From Chryseobacterium oleae (GTDB taxonomy: Bacteria > Bacteroidota > Bacteroidia > Flavobacteriales > Weeksellaceae), in contig NZ_FOVD01000011.1 of assembly GCF_900115055.1 (NCBI RefSeq), forward strand, positions 1 through 64,000: a DNA stretch of 64,000 nt, written 5' to 3'. The notes under the pieces are model-generated. The model made no database searches and was not told the DNA's origin. It saw only the letters and a program-made list of their open reading frames with translations. The position numbers and the translations under genes were made by a program. Shown here one piece after another: positions 10,953 to 19,339 of this stretch; within the stretch, counting starts at the first letter, position 1; each line of letters begins with the position of its first letter.

Positions 10953-10985
10953 AAAAAAGTCTGGTACTACACCAGACTTTTTTTG
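10953..10985 (+). terminator. Terminator after SusCD pair 2
   Basis: AAAAAAGTCTGGT, loop ACTAC, ACCAGACTTTTTTT. Stem of eight pairs with a T-run, 40 bases after the SusD stop. The open frame that crosses this hairpin (10898-11152) is not a gene. The stretch 10986-11387 is A+T-rich and shows nothing else. Confidence 0.88.
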
Positions 10986-11387
10986 TTTTTGTATTCTCTA
11001 TTATCAACATAAGTTACCATTCAGTTTTTGGTTCCTTGATGTACTCATCAAATCATTATTCTTTCGCGTTATGTTTTTGTATTTTGAGAAGCAAGAAGAA
11101 TGAAAAAAGAACAAAAATAGTATGCATTGCATTGTTTTTGTTTTATCGATAAATACTTGTTTTTTGTTTTTTATATCTTAAATATTTTAAAATCAACACA
11201 TTACTCGTTATTTTTTTAATTTACTATATAGATAAAACCAATTGAAAAAAGGTTATTGTTTTCAAAAAAAAAATATTATTAAAATATGGTTGTTTTGTTA
11301 AAATCATTCTTTTTAACAGTTTTTAATATATTTTTAAATGTATTTATTAAAAAATATTGAATATTTTATATTTTTTTACGATTTTGC

Positions 11388-11418
11388 TTTGTGATTTTAA
11401 GAAAGTTTTACAAATTTG
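11388..11418 (+). promoter_or_regulatory. Promoter of third susC gene, shared with first
   Basis: TTTG at 11388-11391, then the spacer TGATTTTAAGAAAGTTT, then CAAATTTG at 11411-11418, with 19 bases between elements. The spacer is identical to that of the first susC promoter, although the flanking DNA is different. That points to a constrained regulatory site or to recent copying of the whole upstream element. Confidence 0.6.
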
Positions 11419-11443
11419 TACAGTCACAAAATTAAAATTTGAT

Positions 11444-14440
11444 ATGAAGAAACTAACAGCTAGTCTGCTTGTTTTGGTATTGTCGTCATCTATTGCTGTT
11501 GTTCACGCCCAGCAAAAGAATGATACCATCAAAACAAAAGAAATTGAGGGGGTAGTAGTAACTGCACTCGGAATTAAAAGAGAGAAGAAATCTTTGGGAT
11601 ATGCTTCTCAGGAAATTAAGGCAAGTGCTCTTTCTGATGGAACAACAAATACCGGAAATATCGGAGCTCAATTATCAGGTAAGGTAGCTGGTCTTAATGT
11701 TACAACGAATAACAATTTTGGTGGTTCAGCAAACTTACTTATTAGAGGTGTGAAATCACTGGGAGGAGGAAATCCATTAATCGTTATTGATGGATCACCG
11801 GTAAATAATACGTATACCCAGGAAAAAAATGTAGATTATGGAAATGCTCTGTCTGATATCAATCAGGAAGACATCGAATCAATCAACGTTCTGAAAGGGG
11901 CGGCAGCATCTGCCTTATATGGGGAAAGAGGGCTGAATGGGGTTATTGTTATCACAACTAAAAATGGAAAAGGAAAAGATGACGGATCTTGGGGAGTTAC
12001 TTTATCATCCTCAATAAATGTAGGTTTTGTTGATAAATCAACCTTTCCAGAGTATCAGACAAGATATGGAGCAGGGTATTCTCAAAAATTTGGAACGCAA
12101 GGACCAGGTGGGCTGAATAATGCAAATTTTGGAGCAGATGCATCATGGGGACCGAAATTTGATCCAAATTTATTAGTATACCAATGGGATTCTTTTGATC
12201 CGACATCTCCCAATTATGGTAAGGCAACACCTTGGGTAGCTGCTAAGAATGGACCTGTTACATTTTTTAATAACCCAACAACTTATAATAATACTGTAAC
12301 TTTAGAAAAAGGAGAAAAAGGAAAAAATATCAGTTTTACCTATGATAATATGATGATGGATGGTCTTATGCCTAATTCTCATATCAATAAGAATACTTTC
12401 TCCTTAAAAGTTAATTATGATCTGACTCCTAAATTACATACTTCTTTCTATTCTACAATGACTTTACAGGATACAAAAGGACGTAGCGTAACAGGTTATA
12501 ATGACAACACAATGAGTAATTTCAGACAGTGGTGGCAAACTAACGTGGATATGGCTGAGCTGGAAAGAGCTTATTTTACTAACGTTAACCCTGCTCTTGC
12601 TAGTGCTGCCAATAATTATGGGAATGTTACATGGAACAGAAAATCTGCGGGTAATGGTGCACCGGCATACTGGAATAACCCTTACTTCCAGGCTTATCAG
12701 AACTATACAACTGATAGAAGAAACAGAAATTTTTCCTATGCACAGGTAACCTACGATCTACTGGATAATATTTCTGTTACAGGGAAAGTTTCTTATGACA
12801 GATCTAATCTTTTTGCTGAAAACAGATTAGCAGTAGGGTCTATAGCCCAGGCTTTTGGTCAGTCAGGAAATGATGTCTCTTCCGGGTATGCAAGACGTGA
12901 TGTATTAAGAACGGAGACAAATTATGATTTAATGGCCAATTATAAATTTGACATTACCGATGATATCAACGTTTCAGGAGTTTTAGGAGGAAACATAAGA
13001 CGAAATTATTTTAATTCTGTTTTCGGTTCTACAGAAGGAGGATTGGTAGTTCCCGGAATTTATGCTTTGTCAAATTCTAAAAAATCACCTTTGGCATCGG
13101 ATGAAAATGAATTTACGACACAAACAAATTCAGGATACATAACGGCTTCGTTTGATTTCTTTAAAAAATTCTATATAGATGGGACCTGGAGAGTAGACCA
13201 AAGTTCAACATTACCAGCTGGTAATAATGTATATAACTATCCTTCAGTAACGACCTCTATCATTATGTCAGAAATTTTGGATACTAAAAGTTGGATGAAT
13301 TTCTGGAAATTAAGAGCAAATTATGCTGAAGTAGGGGGAACGGCAGATCCTTACATGTTAACTAACAATTACAGATCTGCAGGTATCTTATCAGGTGTAG
13401 GTATATATAATTCAATCCTTAATCAAGCTGATCCTAACTTAAAACCTCAAAGATCTAAAGAATTTGAGGTAGGTACGGAAGCTCATTTCTTAAAAGATAG
13501 AATTACAGTTGATTTTGCTTACTATAAAACAAAAACTATTGATCAGATCATTACGCTTCCTGTATCATCTGGAACAGGATATACTGGTAAAGTGATCAAT
13601 GCAGGAAGAATAGATAATACCGGATTTGAAGTGCAGTTAGGCTTGGTTCCTATAAAATCAAAAGATTTTACATGGAATATTGATGCCAACTGGTCTAAAA
13701 ATAAAAACGAGGTTATGAGTTTATACCCGGGAATTACCAATCTTTTATTGAATAGCTTCCAGGGTGGAGTTTCTCTGAATGCAAGAGTTGGTGAAGCATG
13801 GGGTACACTAATTGGTGGAGACTATGTTTATTTGAATGGACAAAGAGTTATTGACCCTACAACAGGTATTTACCAAATTAAGGCAAACCAAATTATTGGT
13901 AATACAACTCCTGACTGGATTGGGGGTATAAGAAATAGCTTTAGTTATAAAGGCTTCTCGTTAAGTTTCTTAATTGATATGCGTAAAGGTGGGGATATCT
14001 TCTCTACAGATATGTATTACGGTATGGATACAGGACTTTACAAAGAAACTGCTATCGGAGACTATAGAGATAAAGATGTTATACTTCCAGGAGTTTTGCC
14101 AGATGGTTCTCCTAACAATATTGCGTTGTCACAATTTACAACAGGAAGTAATTACGGATATGAGACTCAGCCGGCAAAAGAATTTGTTTATGATGGATCA
14201 TTTATCAAATTAAGAGAGGCTAGTATTGGGTATATGCTTCCTAAATCTTTATTGGCAGGAACAAAAATCTATGATGCGAAAATTTCTATTGTAGGTAGAA
14301 ACTTATGGATTATTCACAAAAATCTACCATATGCTGATCCTGAAGCTATGATTGGTGGAGGAATCAATTCTTATGGGTGGTCAATTGGATCTATGCCAAC
14401 GACAAGAGATATAGGAGTAAATGTTACATTCAAATTTTAA
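11444..14440 (+). CDS. SusC/RagA-family TonB-dependent outer membrane receptor 3
   Basis: This intact receptor (998 residues) starts at ATG 11444 (MKKLTASLLV), placing a signal peptide ending in VVHAQ. The upstream extension from 11357 runs through the promoter and is rejected. TonB-box-like EGVVVTALGIKREKKSLGY is followed by the plug with LSGKVAGLNV and VLKGAAASALYGERGLNGVI. SWGP is present and the barrel ends in VTFKF. The N-terminal 100 residues are close to receptor 2 (VVTALGIKR), while the promoter resembles that of receptor 1. It encodes the channel of the third SusCD pair. Substrate is unknown. Confidence 0.92.
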   Translation: MKKLTASLLVLVLSSSIAVVHAQQKNDTIKTKEIEGVVVTALGIKREKKSLGYASQEIKASALSDGTTNTGNIGAQLSGKVAGLNVTTNNNFGGSANLLIRGVKSLGGGNPLIVIDGSPVNNTYTQEKNVDYGNALSDINQEDIESINVLKGAAASALYGERGLNGVIVITTKNGKGKDDGSWGVTLSSSINVGFVDKSTFPEYQTRYGAGYSQKFGTQGPGGLNNANFGADASWGPKFDPNLLVYQWDSFDPTSPNYGKATPWVAAKNGPVTFFNNPTTYNNTVTLEKGEKGKNISFTYDNMMMDGLMPNSHINKNTFSLKVNYDLTPKLHTSFYSTMTLQDTKGRSVTGYNDNTMSNFRQWWQTNVDMAELERAYFTNVNPALASAANNYGNVTWNRKSAGNGAPAYWNNPYFQAYQNYTTDRRNRNFSYAQVTYDLLDNISVTGKVSYDRSNLFAENRLAVGSIAQAFGQSGNDVSSGYARRDVLRTETNYDLMANYKFDITDDINVSGVLGGNIRRNYFNSVFGSTEGGLVVPGIYALSNSKKSPLASDENEFTTQTNSGYITASFDFFKKFYIDGTWRVDQSSTLPAGNNVYNYPSVTTSIIMSEILDTKSWMNFWKLRANYAEVGGTADPYMLTNNYRSAGILSGVGIYNSILNQADPNLKPQRSKEFEVGTEAHFLKDRITVDFAYYKTKTIDQIITLPVSSGTGYTGKVINAGRIDNTGFEVQLGLVPIKSKDFTWNIDANWSKNKNEVMSLYPGITNLLLNSFQGGVSLNARVGEAWGTLIGGDYVYLNGQRVIDPTTGIYQIKANQIIGNTTPDWIGGIRNSFSYKGFSLSFLIDMRKGGDIFSTDMYYGMDTGLYKETAIGDYRDKDVILPGVLPDGSPNNIALSQFTTGSNYGYETQPAKEFVYDGSFIKLREASIGYMLPKSLLAGTKIYDAKISIVGRNLWIIHKNLPYADPEAMIGGGINSYGWSIGSMPTTRDIGVNVTFKF

Positions 14441-14450
14441 AAAATCAACA

Positions 14451-15878
14451 ATGAAAAATATATTAAAAGCAGCCTTAACTGGTATACTTATATCGGCAAG
14501 TTTGGTATCATGTCAAAGTGATCTGACCTCACTGAATGAAGACCCTAAACATCCATCGGTGTTACCATCAGAAAATTTGCTGGCGACCGCATTATTCCAG
14601 TCTTCTTATTATATGGATAACCCAAGTGTGAATTTTAACAATTACCGTTTTTTTACGCAACAATGGGCAGAAGGGCAATATCCCCAGGAGACTCAGTATG
14701 ATTTGGTAACGAGAAACCAGCCAAGAAATCATTTTAACAGGATGTACGTGTACAGTCTGAATAATCTCAGACAGGCAAAAGAGAATCTGAAAAATGAGGT
14801 GGAAACTGAAGATGTACGTACGAATAAAATGGCAACTTTGGAAATCGAGGAGATTTTTATCTGGGAAAACCTGGTAGATACTTTCGGAGATGTTCCTTAT
14901 TCTGAAGCTTTTAAGCCAAATGAAATTTTAACACCAAAATATGATGATGCCAAAACCATTTATATTGATTTAATTAAAAGAATTGATGCTGTGATCGCAG
15001 CAGTAAAACCTTCTGCAAAAGGATATGGTTCTGGAGACTTGGTATATGCGGGCAGCATGCCGAAATGGATAAAGTTTGCTAATTCTATTAAATTAAGATT
15101 AGGGATAAACTTGGCTGATGTTGATCCTACATTGGCAAAAGCAACGGTTGAGTCAGCGATCGCAGGAGGAGTTATTGCTTCTGAAGATGATGCCTATAAA
15201 TTTAAGTATGATGGAAACACATTCTCAAATCCTGTTTTTGATAACTTGGTAGCTTCCAACAGGGACGATTTTGTTCCTAGTGAAATAGTGATCAATACCA
15301 TGAATAGCTTGTCAGATCCACGAATGGAAAAGTGGTTTACAAAAGTTGGAGGAATCTATAAAGGAGGAGTTTTTGGTGAATTGAATGATCCATATTCTGA
15401 TTTTTCTCACTTAAATGACTATTTTAGATCTTCAACAACAGCTTCAAACTTATTAAGTTATGCAGAAGTGAATTTTCTTAAAGCCGAAGCGGCAGCAAGA
15501 GGATATGCTGCTGGTGGTACAGCTGTAGATCTTTATGCTACTGCAGTTACTTCATCTATGAAAGAAAATGGAGTTGCAGATGCGACTATTGCAACCTATT
15601 TAGTTGCCAATCCTTATAATGCAGTTAACTGGAAACAGTCTATCGGGGTTCAAGCTTGGATTGCTATGTTCAACAAAGGACTTGCCTGCTGGAATTTTAC
15701 AAGACGTTTGGATAACCCAACTCTTGTGAATCCTCCAAAATCTAACCTGTCTTCTGTACCATACAGAATGCCTTATTCAGATCAGGAATATGTATTGAAT
15801 GGAGCTAACGTTAATGCAGCAGCCAGTAAAATTGGTGGTGATAAGGCAACTACAAAATTATTCTGGGATAAATTTTAA
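14451..15878 (+). CDS. SusD/RagB-family outer membrane lipoprotein 3
   Basis: A 475-residue substrate-binding lipoprotein. The start is taken at ATG 14451 (MKNILKAAL) because the earlier in-frame ATG at 14421 overlaps the receptor and would put ten polar residues before the signal peptide. The lipobox SLVSC gives lipidated Cys21, followed by LTSLNEDPKHP, the SusD-like 2 signature. VDTFGDVPYSEAF (around residue 143) matches the equivalent block of the other two SusD proteins. The gap to the receptor is 10 bases. No terminator directly follows, so read-through into the small lipoprotein at 15926 is possible. Confidence 0.9.
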   Translation: MKNILKAALTGILISASLVSCQSDLTSLNEDPKHPSVLPSENLLATALFQSSYYMDNPSVNFNNYRFFTQQWAEGQYPQETQYDLVTRNQPRNHFNRMYVYSLNNLRQAKENLKNEVETEDVRTNKMATLEIEEIFIWENLVDTFGDVPYSEAFKPNEILTPKYDDAKTIYIDLIKRIDAVIAAVKPSAKGYGSGDLVYAGSMPKWIKFANSIKLRLGINLADVDPTLAKATVESAIAGGVIASEDDAYKFKYDGNTFSNPVFDNLVASNRDDFVPSEIVINTMNSLSDPRMEKWFTKVGGIYKGGVFGELNDPYSDFSHLNDYFRSSTTASNLLSYAEVNFLKAEAAARGYAAGGTAVDLYATAVTSSMKENGVADATIATYLVANPYNAVNWKQSIGVQAWIAMFNKGLACWNFTRRLDNPTLVNPPKSNLSSVPYRMPYSDQEYVLNGANVNAAASKIGGDKATTKLFWDKF

Positions 15879-15925
15879 TCTATTGGCTAAACAAATTGTA
15901 GCTTAGCCAAAGTAAATATTTAAAT

Positions 15926-16369
15926 ATGAAATTTTTTTTAGGAATTTGTCTTTTTATGACTGTTATCTCATGTTCAGGTAATGACGACAATGAGAATACA
16001 CCTGTGGAAAGTGTAAGTATCAATGGTAGCTGGAAACCTTTTAAATATGAATTCAGGGGAAAAAGCATTCTCTTAAATGATTGTGATAAAAAGGGGGAAA
16101 TATCAATAAACTCTGATTTTTCCGGAACCTATGAGAGATATGCGCTTTCTTCTGCCGGGAGTTGTGATCATATTGATTCTTTCGGTGGTAAATGGTCTTA
16201 TGACAATAGCAGTCTGACAATAACTTATAATGAGGCAGGAACTGTTAAAACATTAAAAAAGACAGTTCAGTCATTCACTAATGTTGAGTTAAGAATTTCG
16301 GATAATTCCAAAGACTTAGACGATACGCCCGGGAATGACATGGCAACCTTAGTTTTTGTTAAACAATAA
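15926..16369 (+). CDS. Small lipocalin-like lipoprotein
   Basis: A 147-residue exported lipoprotein with a short signal peptide and lipobox VISC (Cys16), then an acidic linker and a compact beta-rich body. The block NGSWKPFKYEF...GGKWSYDNSSLTITY is typical of the lipocalin-like proteins common in Chryseobacterium, in which a strand starts with G-x-W. Two cysteines (about 53 and 79) could form a disulfide. It lies 47 bases after the third SusD gene and before a terminator, so it may be the last gene of that operon. Its role is unknown. Confidence 0.7.
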   Translation: MKFFLGICLFMTVISCSGNDDNENTPVESVSINGSWKPFKYEFRGKSILLNDCDKKGEISINSDFSGTYERYALSSAGSCDHIDSFGGKWSYDNSSLTITYNEAGTVKTLKKTVQSFTNVELRISDNSKDLDDTPGNDMATLVFVKQ

Positions 16370-16380
16370 TATTCTTATAT

Positions 16381-16405
16381 AAACCGCCTTGGGGCGGTTT
16401 TTTTA
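16381..16405 (+). terminator. Terminator after the lipoprotein gene
   Basis: AAACCGCC, loop TTGG, GGCGGTTT followed by a T-run. The stem is the same as the terminator at 5921. Confidence 0.9.
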
Positions 16406-16419
16406 TTTCCGTATATTTG
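16389..16419 (+). promoter_or_regulatory. argS promoter overlapping the upstream terminator
   Basis: TATATTTG at 16412-16419 is a perfect -7 box. TTG at 16389-16391, inside the loop of the preceding terminator hairpin, is 20 bases upstream, the normal spacing. The transcript would start near 16426, about 55 bases before argS. Confidence 0.6.
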
Positions 16420-16481
16420 TACTTTAAAATTTTGAGAAGAAAAGACTATCCCCATAGTCTTTAAAAAAGCAATAGATACAC

Positions 16482-18242
16482 ATGAATATTAAAGATATCA
16501 TAGAGAAGAAACTTTCGGAGGTAATTTTAAATGTATTTCAATTGAAAGACATCAATCTGGAAGTTCAGGAAAATAAAACGGAATTTGAAGGCGACTTTAC
16601 CATTGTTACATTTCCATTGGTAAAACAGCTGAAAAAAAATCCTGAAAATATTGGCGTTGAATTGGGAGGAGCTTTGACGGAGTACTCTGACCTGTTCGAA
16701 AGCTTCAATGTAGTAAAAGGTTTCCTTAATATTAAGGTAAAAAACCAATTGTTTGTGGATAACTTCAGATCTGTGAGCAATGATTTTGATACCATAGAAA
16801 AGAAAAATTCTACAGTAATGGTGGAATATTCTTCCCCAAACACCAACAAACCGCTTCACCTTGGACACGTTAGAAATAACTTATTAGGATTTTCCGTAGC
16901 GCAGATTCTTAAAGAGGCAGGCTATGATGTGATCAAGTCTCAGATCATCAATGACAGAGGAATTCATATTTGCAAGTCAATGTTGGCTTGGGAAAAATTT
17001 GGAAAAGGGGAGACTCCGCAGTCAACGAATACAAAAGGAGATAAGTTCGTAGGAAACTATTATGTAGAGTTTGATAAAAACTACAAAACAGAAATTGCAG
17101 AACTTGTTGCACAGGGTTCAACAGAAGATCAGGCCAAAAAAGATGCTCCATTAATCAAAGAAGCTCAAAAAATGCTTTTAGATTGGGAGAATGGTGATGA
17201 GACGGTAAGAAATCTTTGGAACGAAATGAACGCATGGGTTTACAAAGGTTTCAACGAAACGTACCAAAGACTGGGAGTGAATTTCGACCAGGTTCAATAC
17301 GAAAGCAATACGTATATTTTAGGAAAAGATCTGATTCAGGAAGGACTGGACAAAGGCATTCTTTATCAGAAAGAAGACGGTTCGGTTTGGTGTGACCTTA
17401 CAGATGAAGGTTTAGATCAAAAATTATTGTTGCGTTCAGACGGAACTTCTGTATATATGACTCAGGATTTGGGAACGGCTGTAGAGCGTTTTAAACAAAA
17501 TAATATTCAGAAATTAATTTATACCGTAGGAAACGAACAGGATTATCACTTCCAGGTTTTATTTAAAATTCTGAAAAAGCTAGGATATGAATGGGCAGAC
17601 CAGCTATTCCACCTTTCTTACGGAATGGTAGAACTTCCGAACGGAAAAATGAAATCCCGTGAAGGAACGGTTGTGGATGCTGATGAATTGATGCAGGAAA
17701 TGCACGATATCGCAAAAGCTAAATCTGAAGAGCTGGGTAAATTAGAAAACTTTACCGAAGAAGAGAAAAGCATAAACTACGAAAGTGTAGGAATAGGAGC
17801 GTTAAAATACTTCATGTTAAAAGTTGATCCAAAGAAAAAAATGCTGTTCAATCCTGAAGAGAGTATTGATTTTAATGGAAATACAGGGCCTTTCATTCAA
17901 TATACTTTTGCACGTATCCAATCTTTATTGGCTAAAGCTAATTTTGAGCAAAAAGAAATTGCAGAAATTGAATTAAGCCAGTCTGAAAAAGAATTGATCA
18001 TGCAATTGGCCAATTTCAAAACAGTGGTTGCGAAGTCTGCAGAAGTATTAAGTCCTGCTTTGGTCGCGAATTATGTGTATGATTTGGTTAAAACATACAA
18101 TTCTTTCTATCAAAGTAATCCTATCTTAAATCAGGAAGATAAAAACGTGACTCAATTCCGTTTAAATCTATCCGATATAACAGCAAAAACAATACAAAAA
18201 TCATTAAAGTTACTGGGAATAGGAACAGTGAACAGAATGTAA
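16482..18242 (+). CDS. argS: Arginine--tRNA ligase
   Basis: This 586-residue class I aminoacyl-tRNA synthetase charges tRNA-Arg in the cytoplasm. The N-terminal arginyl-tRNA synthetase domain precedes the ATP-binding signature PNTNKPLHLGHVRNN, with HLGH at residues 126-129. The second signature is KMKSR at residues 389-393, the variant form of KMSKS normal in this enzyme. The C-terminal anticodon-binding (DALR) domain contains TGPFIQYTFARIQSLL and ends in GTVNRM, as in most ArgS proteins. Length and motif order are normal. It is a single-gene unit with its own promoter and terminator. Confidence 0.97.
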   Translation: MNIKDIIEKKLSEVILNVFQLKDINLEVQENKTEFEGDFTIVTFPLVKQLKKNPENIGVELGGALTEYSDLFESFNVVKGFLNIKVKNQLFVDNFRSVSNDFDTIEKKNSTVMVEYSSPNTNKPLHLGHVRNNLLGFSVAQILKEAGYDVIKSQIINDRGIHICKSMLAWEKFGKGETPQSTNTKGDKFVGNYYVEFDKNYKTEIAELVAQGSTEDQAKKDAPLIKEAQKMLLDWENGDETVRNLWNEMNAWVYKGFNETYQRLGVNFDQVQYESNTYILGKDLIQEGLDKGILYQKEDGSVWCDLTDEGLDQKLLLRSDGTSVYMTQDLGTAVERFKQNNIQKLIYTVGNEQDYHFQVLFKILKKLGYEWADQLFHLSYGMVELPNGKMKSREGTVVDADELMQEMHDIAKAKSEELGKLENFTEEEKSINYESVGIGALKYFMLKVDPKKKMLFNPEESIDFNGNTGPFIQYTFARIQSLLAKANFEQKEIAEIELSQSEKELIMQLANFKTVVAKSAEVLSPALVANYVYDLVKTYNSFYQSNPILNQEDKNVTQFRLNLSDITAKTIQKSLKLLGIGTVNRM

Positions 18243-18244
18243 AA

Positions 18245-18282
18245 ATAAAGCCTCCTGAATTTTTGGGAGGCTATTTTTTTTT
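18245..18282. terminator. Bidirectional terminator between argS and yihY-like gene
   Basis: AGCCTCC pairs with GGAGGCT around a nine-base loop, with a T-run on the right and A-rich sequence on the left. It can end both the rightward argS transcript and the leftward tamB-tamL-yihY transcript. Confidence 0.8.
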
Positions 18283-18285
18283 ATA

Positions 18286-18325
18286 ATGTAAAATGTAAAA
18301 TGTAAAATGTAAAATGTAAAATGTA
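18286..18325. repeat. Tandem heptanucleotide repeat (ATGTAAA)
   Basis: Five perfect copies of ATGTAAA (18286-18320) plus a partial sixth lie in the gap between two converging genes. A pure short tandem array like this is prone to slip in copy number. It is outside any coding region or obvious promoter. Confidence 0.9.
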
Positions 18326-18388
18326 TTAATGATAAACACCTATTGATACAAGAGAATCTCGCATCTCACAACACATACCCCGAAATTC

Positions 18389-19339
18389 TCAACGCTCTCC
18401 AGGCTCATTCTCCTTTTTACTATCTCTGTACATCTTCGCCGCACTCCATTTGGCATGCTTGGAAAGAACCACTTTGTAGCCTTTTTTATAGTTGTACACT
18501 TTCGTAAACTCGGCTCCGAAAAAGATCAGCATACAGGAATAATTAATCCACATCATAATTAAAATAACGGTTCCAGCAGCTCCGAAAGTAGAAGTAGGTT
18601 TGAAATTACCGAAATACAGACTCAGTAAAAATTTACCCAGTGTAAATAAAACGGTCGTCAGTAAAGCGCCTTTCCATACAGGTTTCCAGCTGATTTTTAC
18701 ATCAGGAAGCACTTTGAACATCAATGCAAACAAGAGCATAACCAAACCAAAACCGATGGCAAAATTCACGAGCTCTACAAGCATATACGTTTCAAGTCCA
18801 AAATAATTGGTGATCCAGTTGTTGAACAGACTGATCATTGAAGATAAAATCATTGTGATCATCAGTAAGAAACCTAAAATAAGAATCATTCCCAATGAAT
18901 TCGCGCGGTCCAGAAGAAATTTAATTAAAGCTTTTTTAGGAGCAGCTTCCACATCCCAAAGCGTATTTAGAGTATGCTGCAGTTGGAAAAACAGAGTTGT
19001 GGAACCGAAAACCAAAGATCCGATTCCTACAGTTTTCATGAAAATATTCTGCTTGTCAATAAGAGCTCCGGCAATCATTCCTTCGATGCTTTTCGCCACA
19101 TCAGCTCCCATTAATCCACCGATTTGATTACTGATTTCTCCACGAATAGCTTCCTCACCAAAGAAATTTCCGGCGATCCAGATAATAATAATCAATAACC
19201 CCGGGATGGAAAAGATCGCATAATAGGCTAGACTTGCCGAATCTTTTGATGCGGAAGAATTGTTCCATTCGTCGAAAGTCTCTTTTAAAGTCTCCCAGAA
19301 AAATTTGATATTGTTGATCATATTAGAAAGGATATCCAA
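18389..19339 (-). CDS. YihY/BrkB-family inner membrane protein
   Basis: A 316-residue integral membrane protein of the YihY/virulence factor BrkB family, whose biochemical role is not settled. Family features visible are WNNSSASKDSASLAYYAIFS before the first membrane segment, and LFFQLQHTLNTLWDV in the middle. About six hydrophobic segments follow, with the pattern ending in GTVILIMMWINYSCMLIFFGAEF. The C-terminus is hydrophilic and Lys/Glu-rich. Its start overlaps the end of tamL by 17 bases, so it is the last gene of a leftward tamB-tamL-yihY operon. Confidence 0.9.
   Translation of the reverse strand: MDILSNMINNIKFFWETLKETFDEWNNSSASKDSASLAYYAIFSIPGLLIIIIWIAGNFFGEEAIRGEISNQIGGLMGADVAKSIEGMIAGALIDKQNIFMKTVGIGSLVFGSTTLFFQLQHTLNTLWDVEAAPKKALIKFLLDRANSLGMILILGFLLMITMILSSMISLFNNWITNYFGLETYMLVELVNFAIGFGLVMLLFALMFKVLPDVKISWKPVWKGALLTTVLFTLGKFLLSLYFGNFKPTSTFGAAGTVILIMMWINYSCMLIFFGAEFTKVYNYKKGYKVVLSKHAKWSAAKMYRDSKKENEPGER

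Noticed and set aside
10898..11152. Open frame of 84 codons after the second SusD gene
   Set aside because: It runs through the terminator hairpin at 10953, has no conserved feature and overlaps the SusD stop.
18286..18325. Possible CRISPR array
   Set aside because: The units are 7 bases, directly adjacent and without spacers. This is a simple tandem repeat. No CRISPR array or cas gene was seen in the window.
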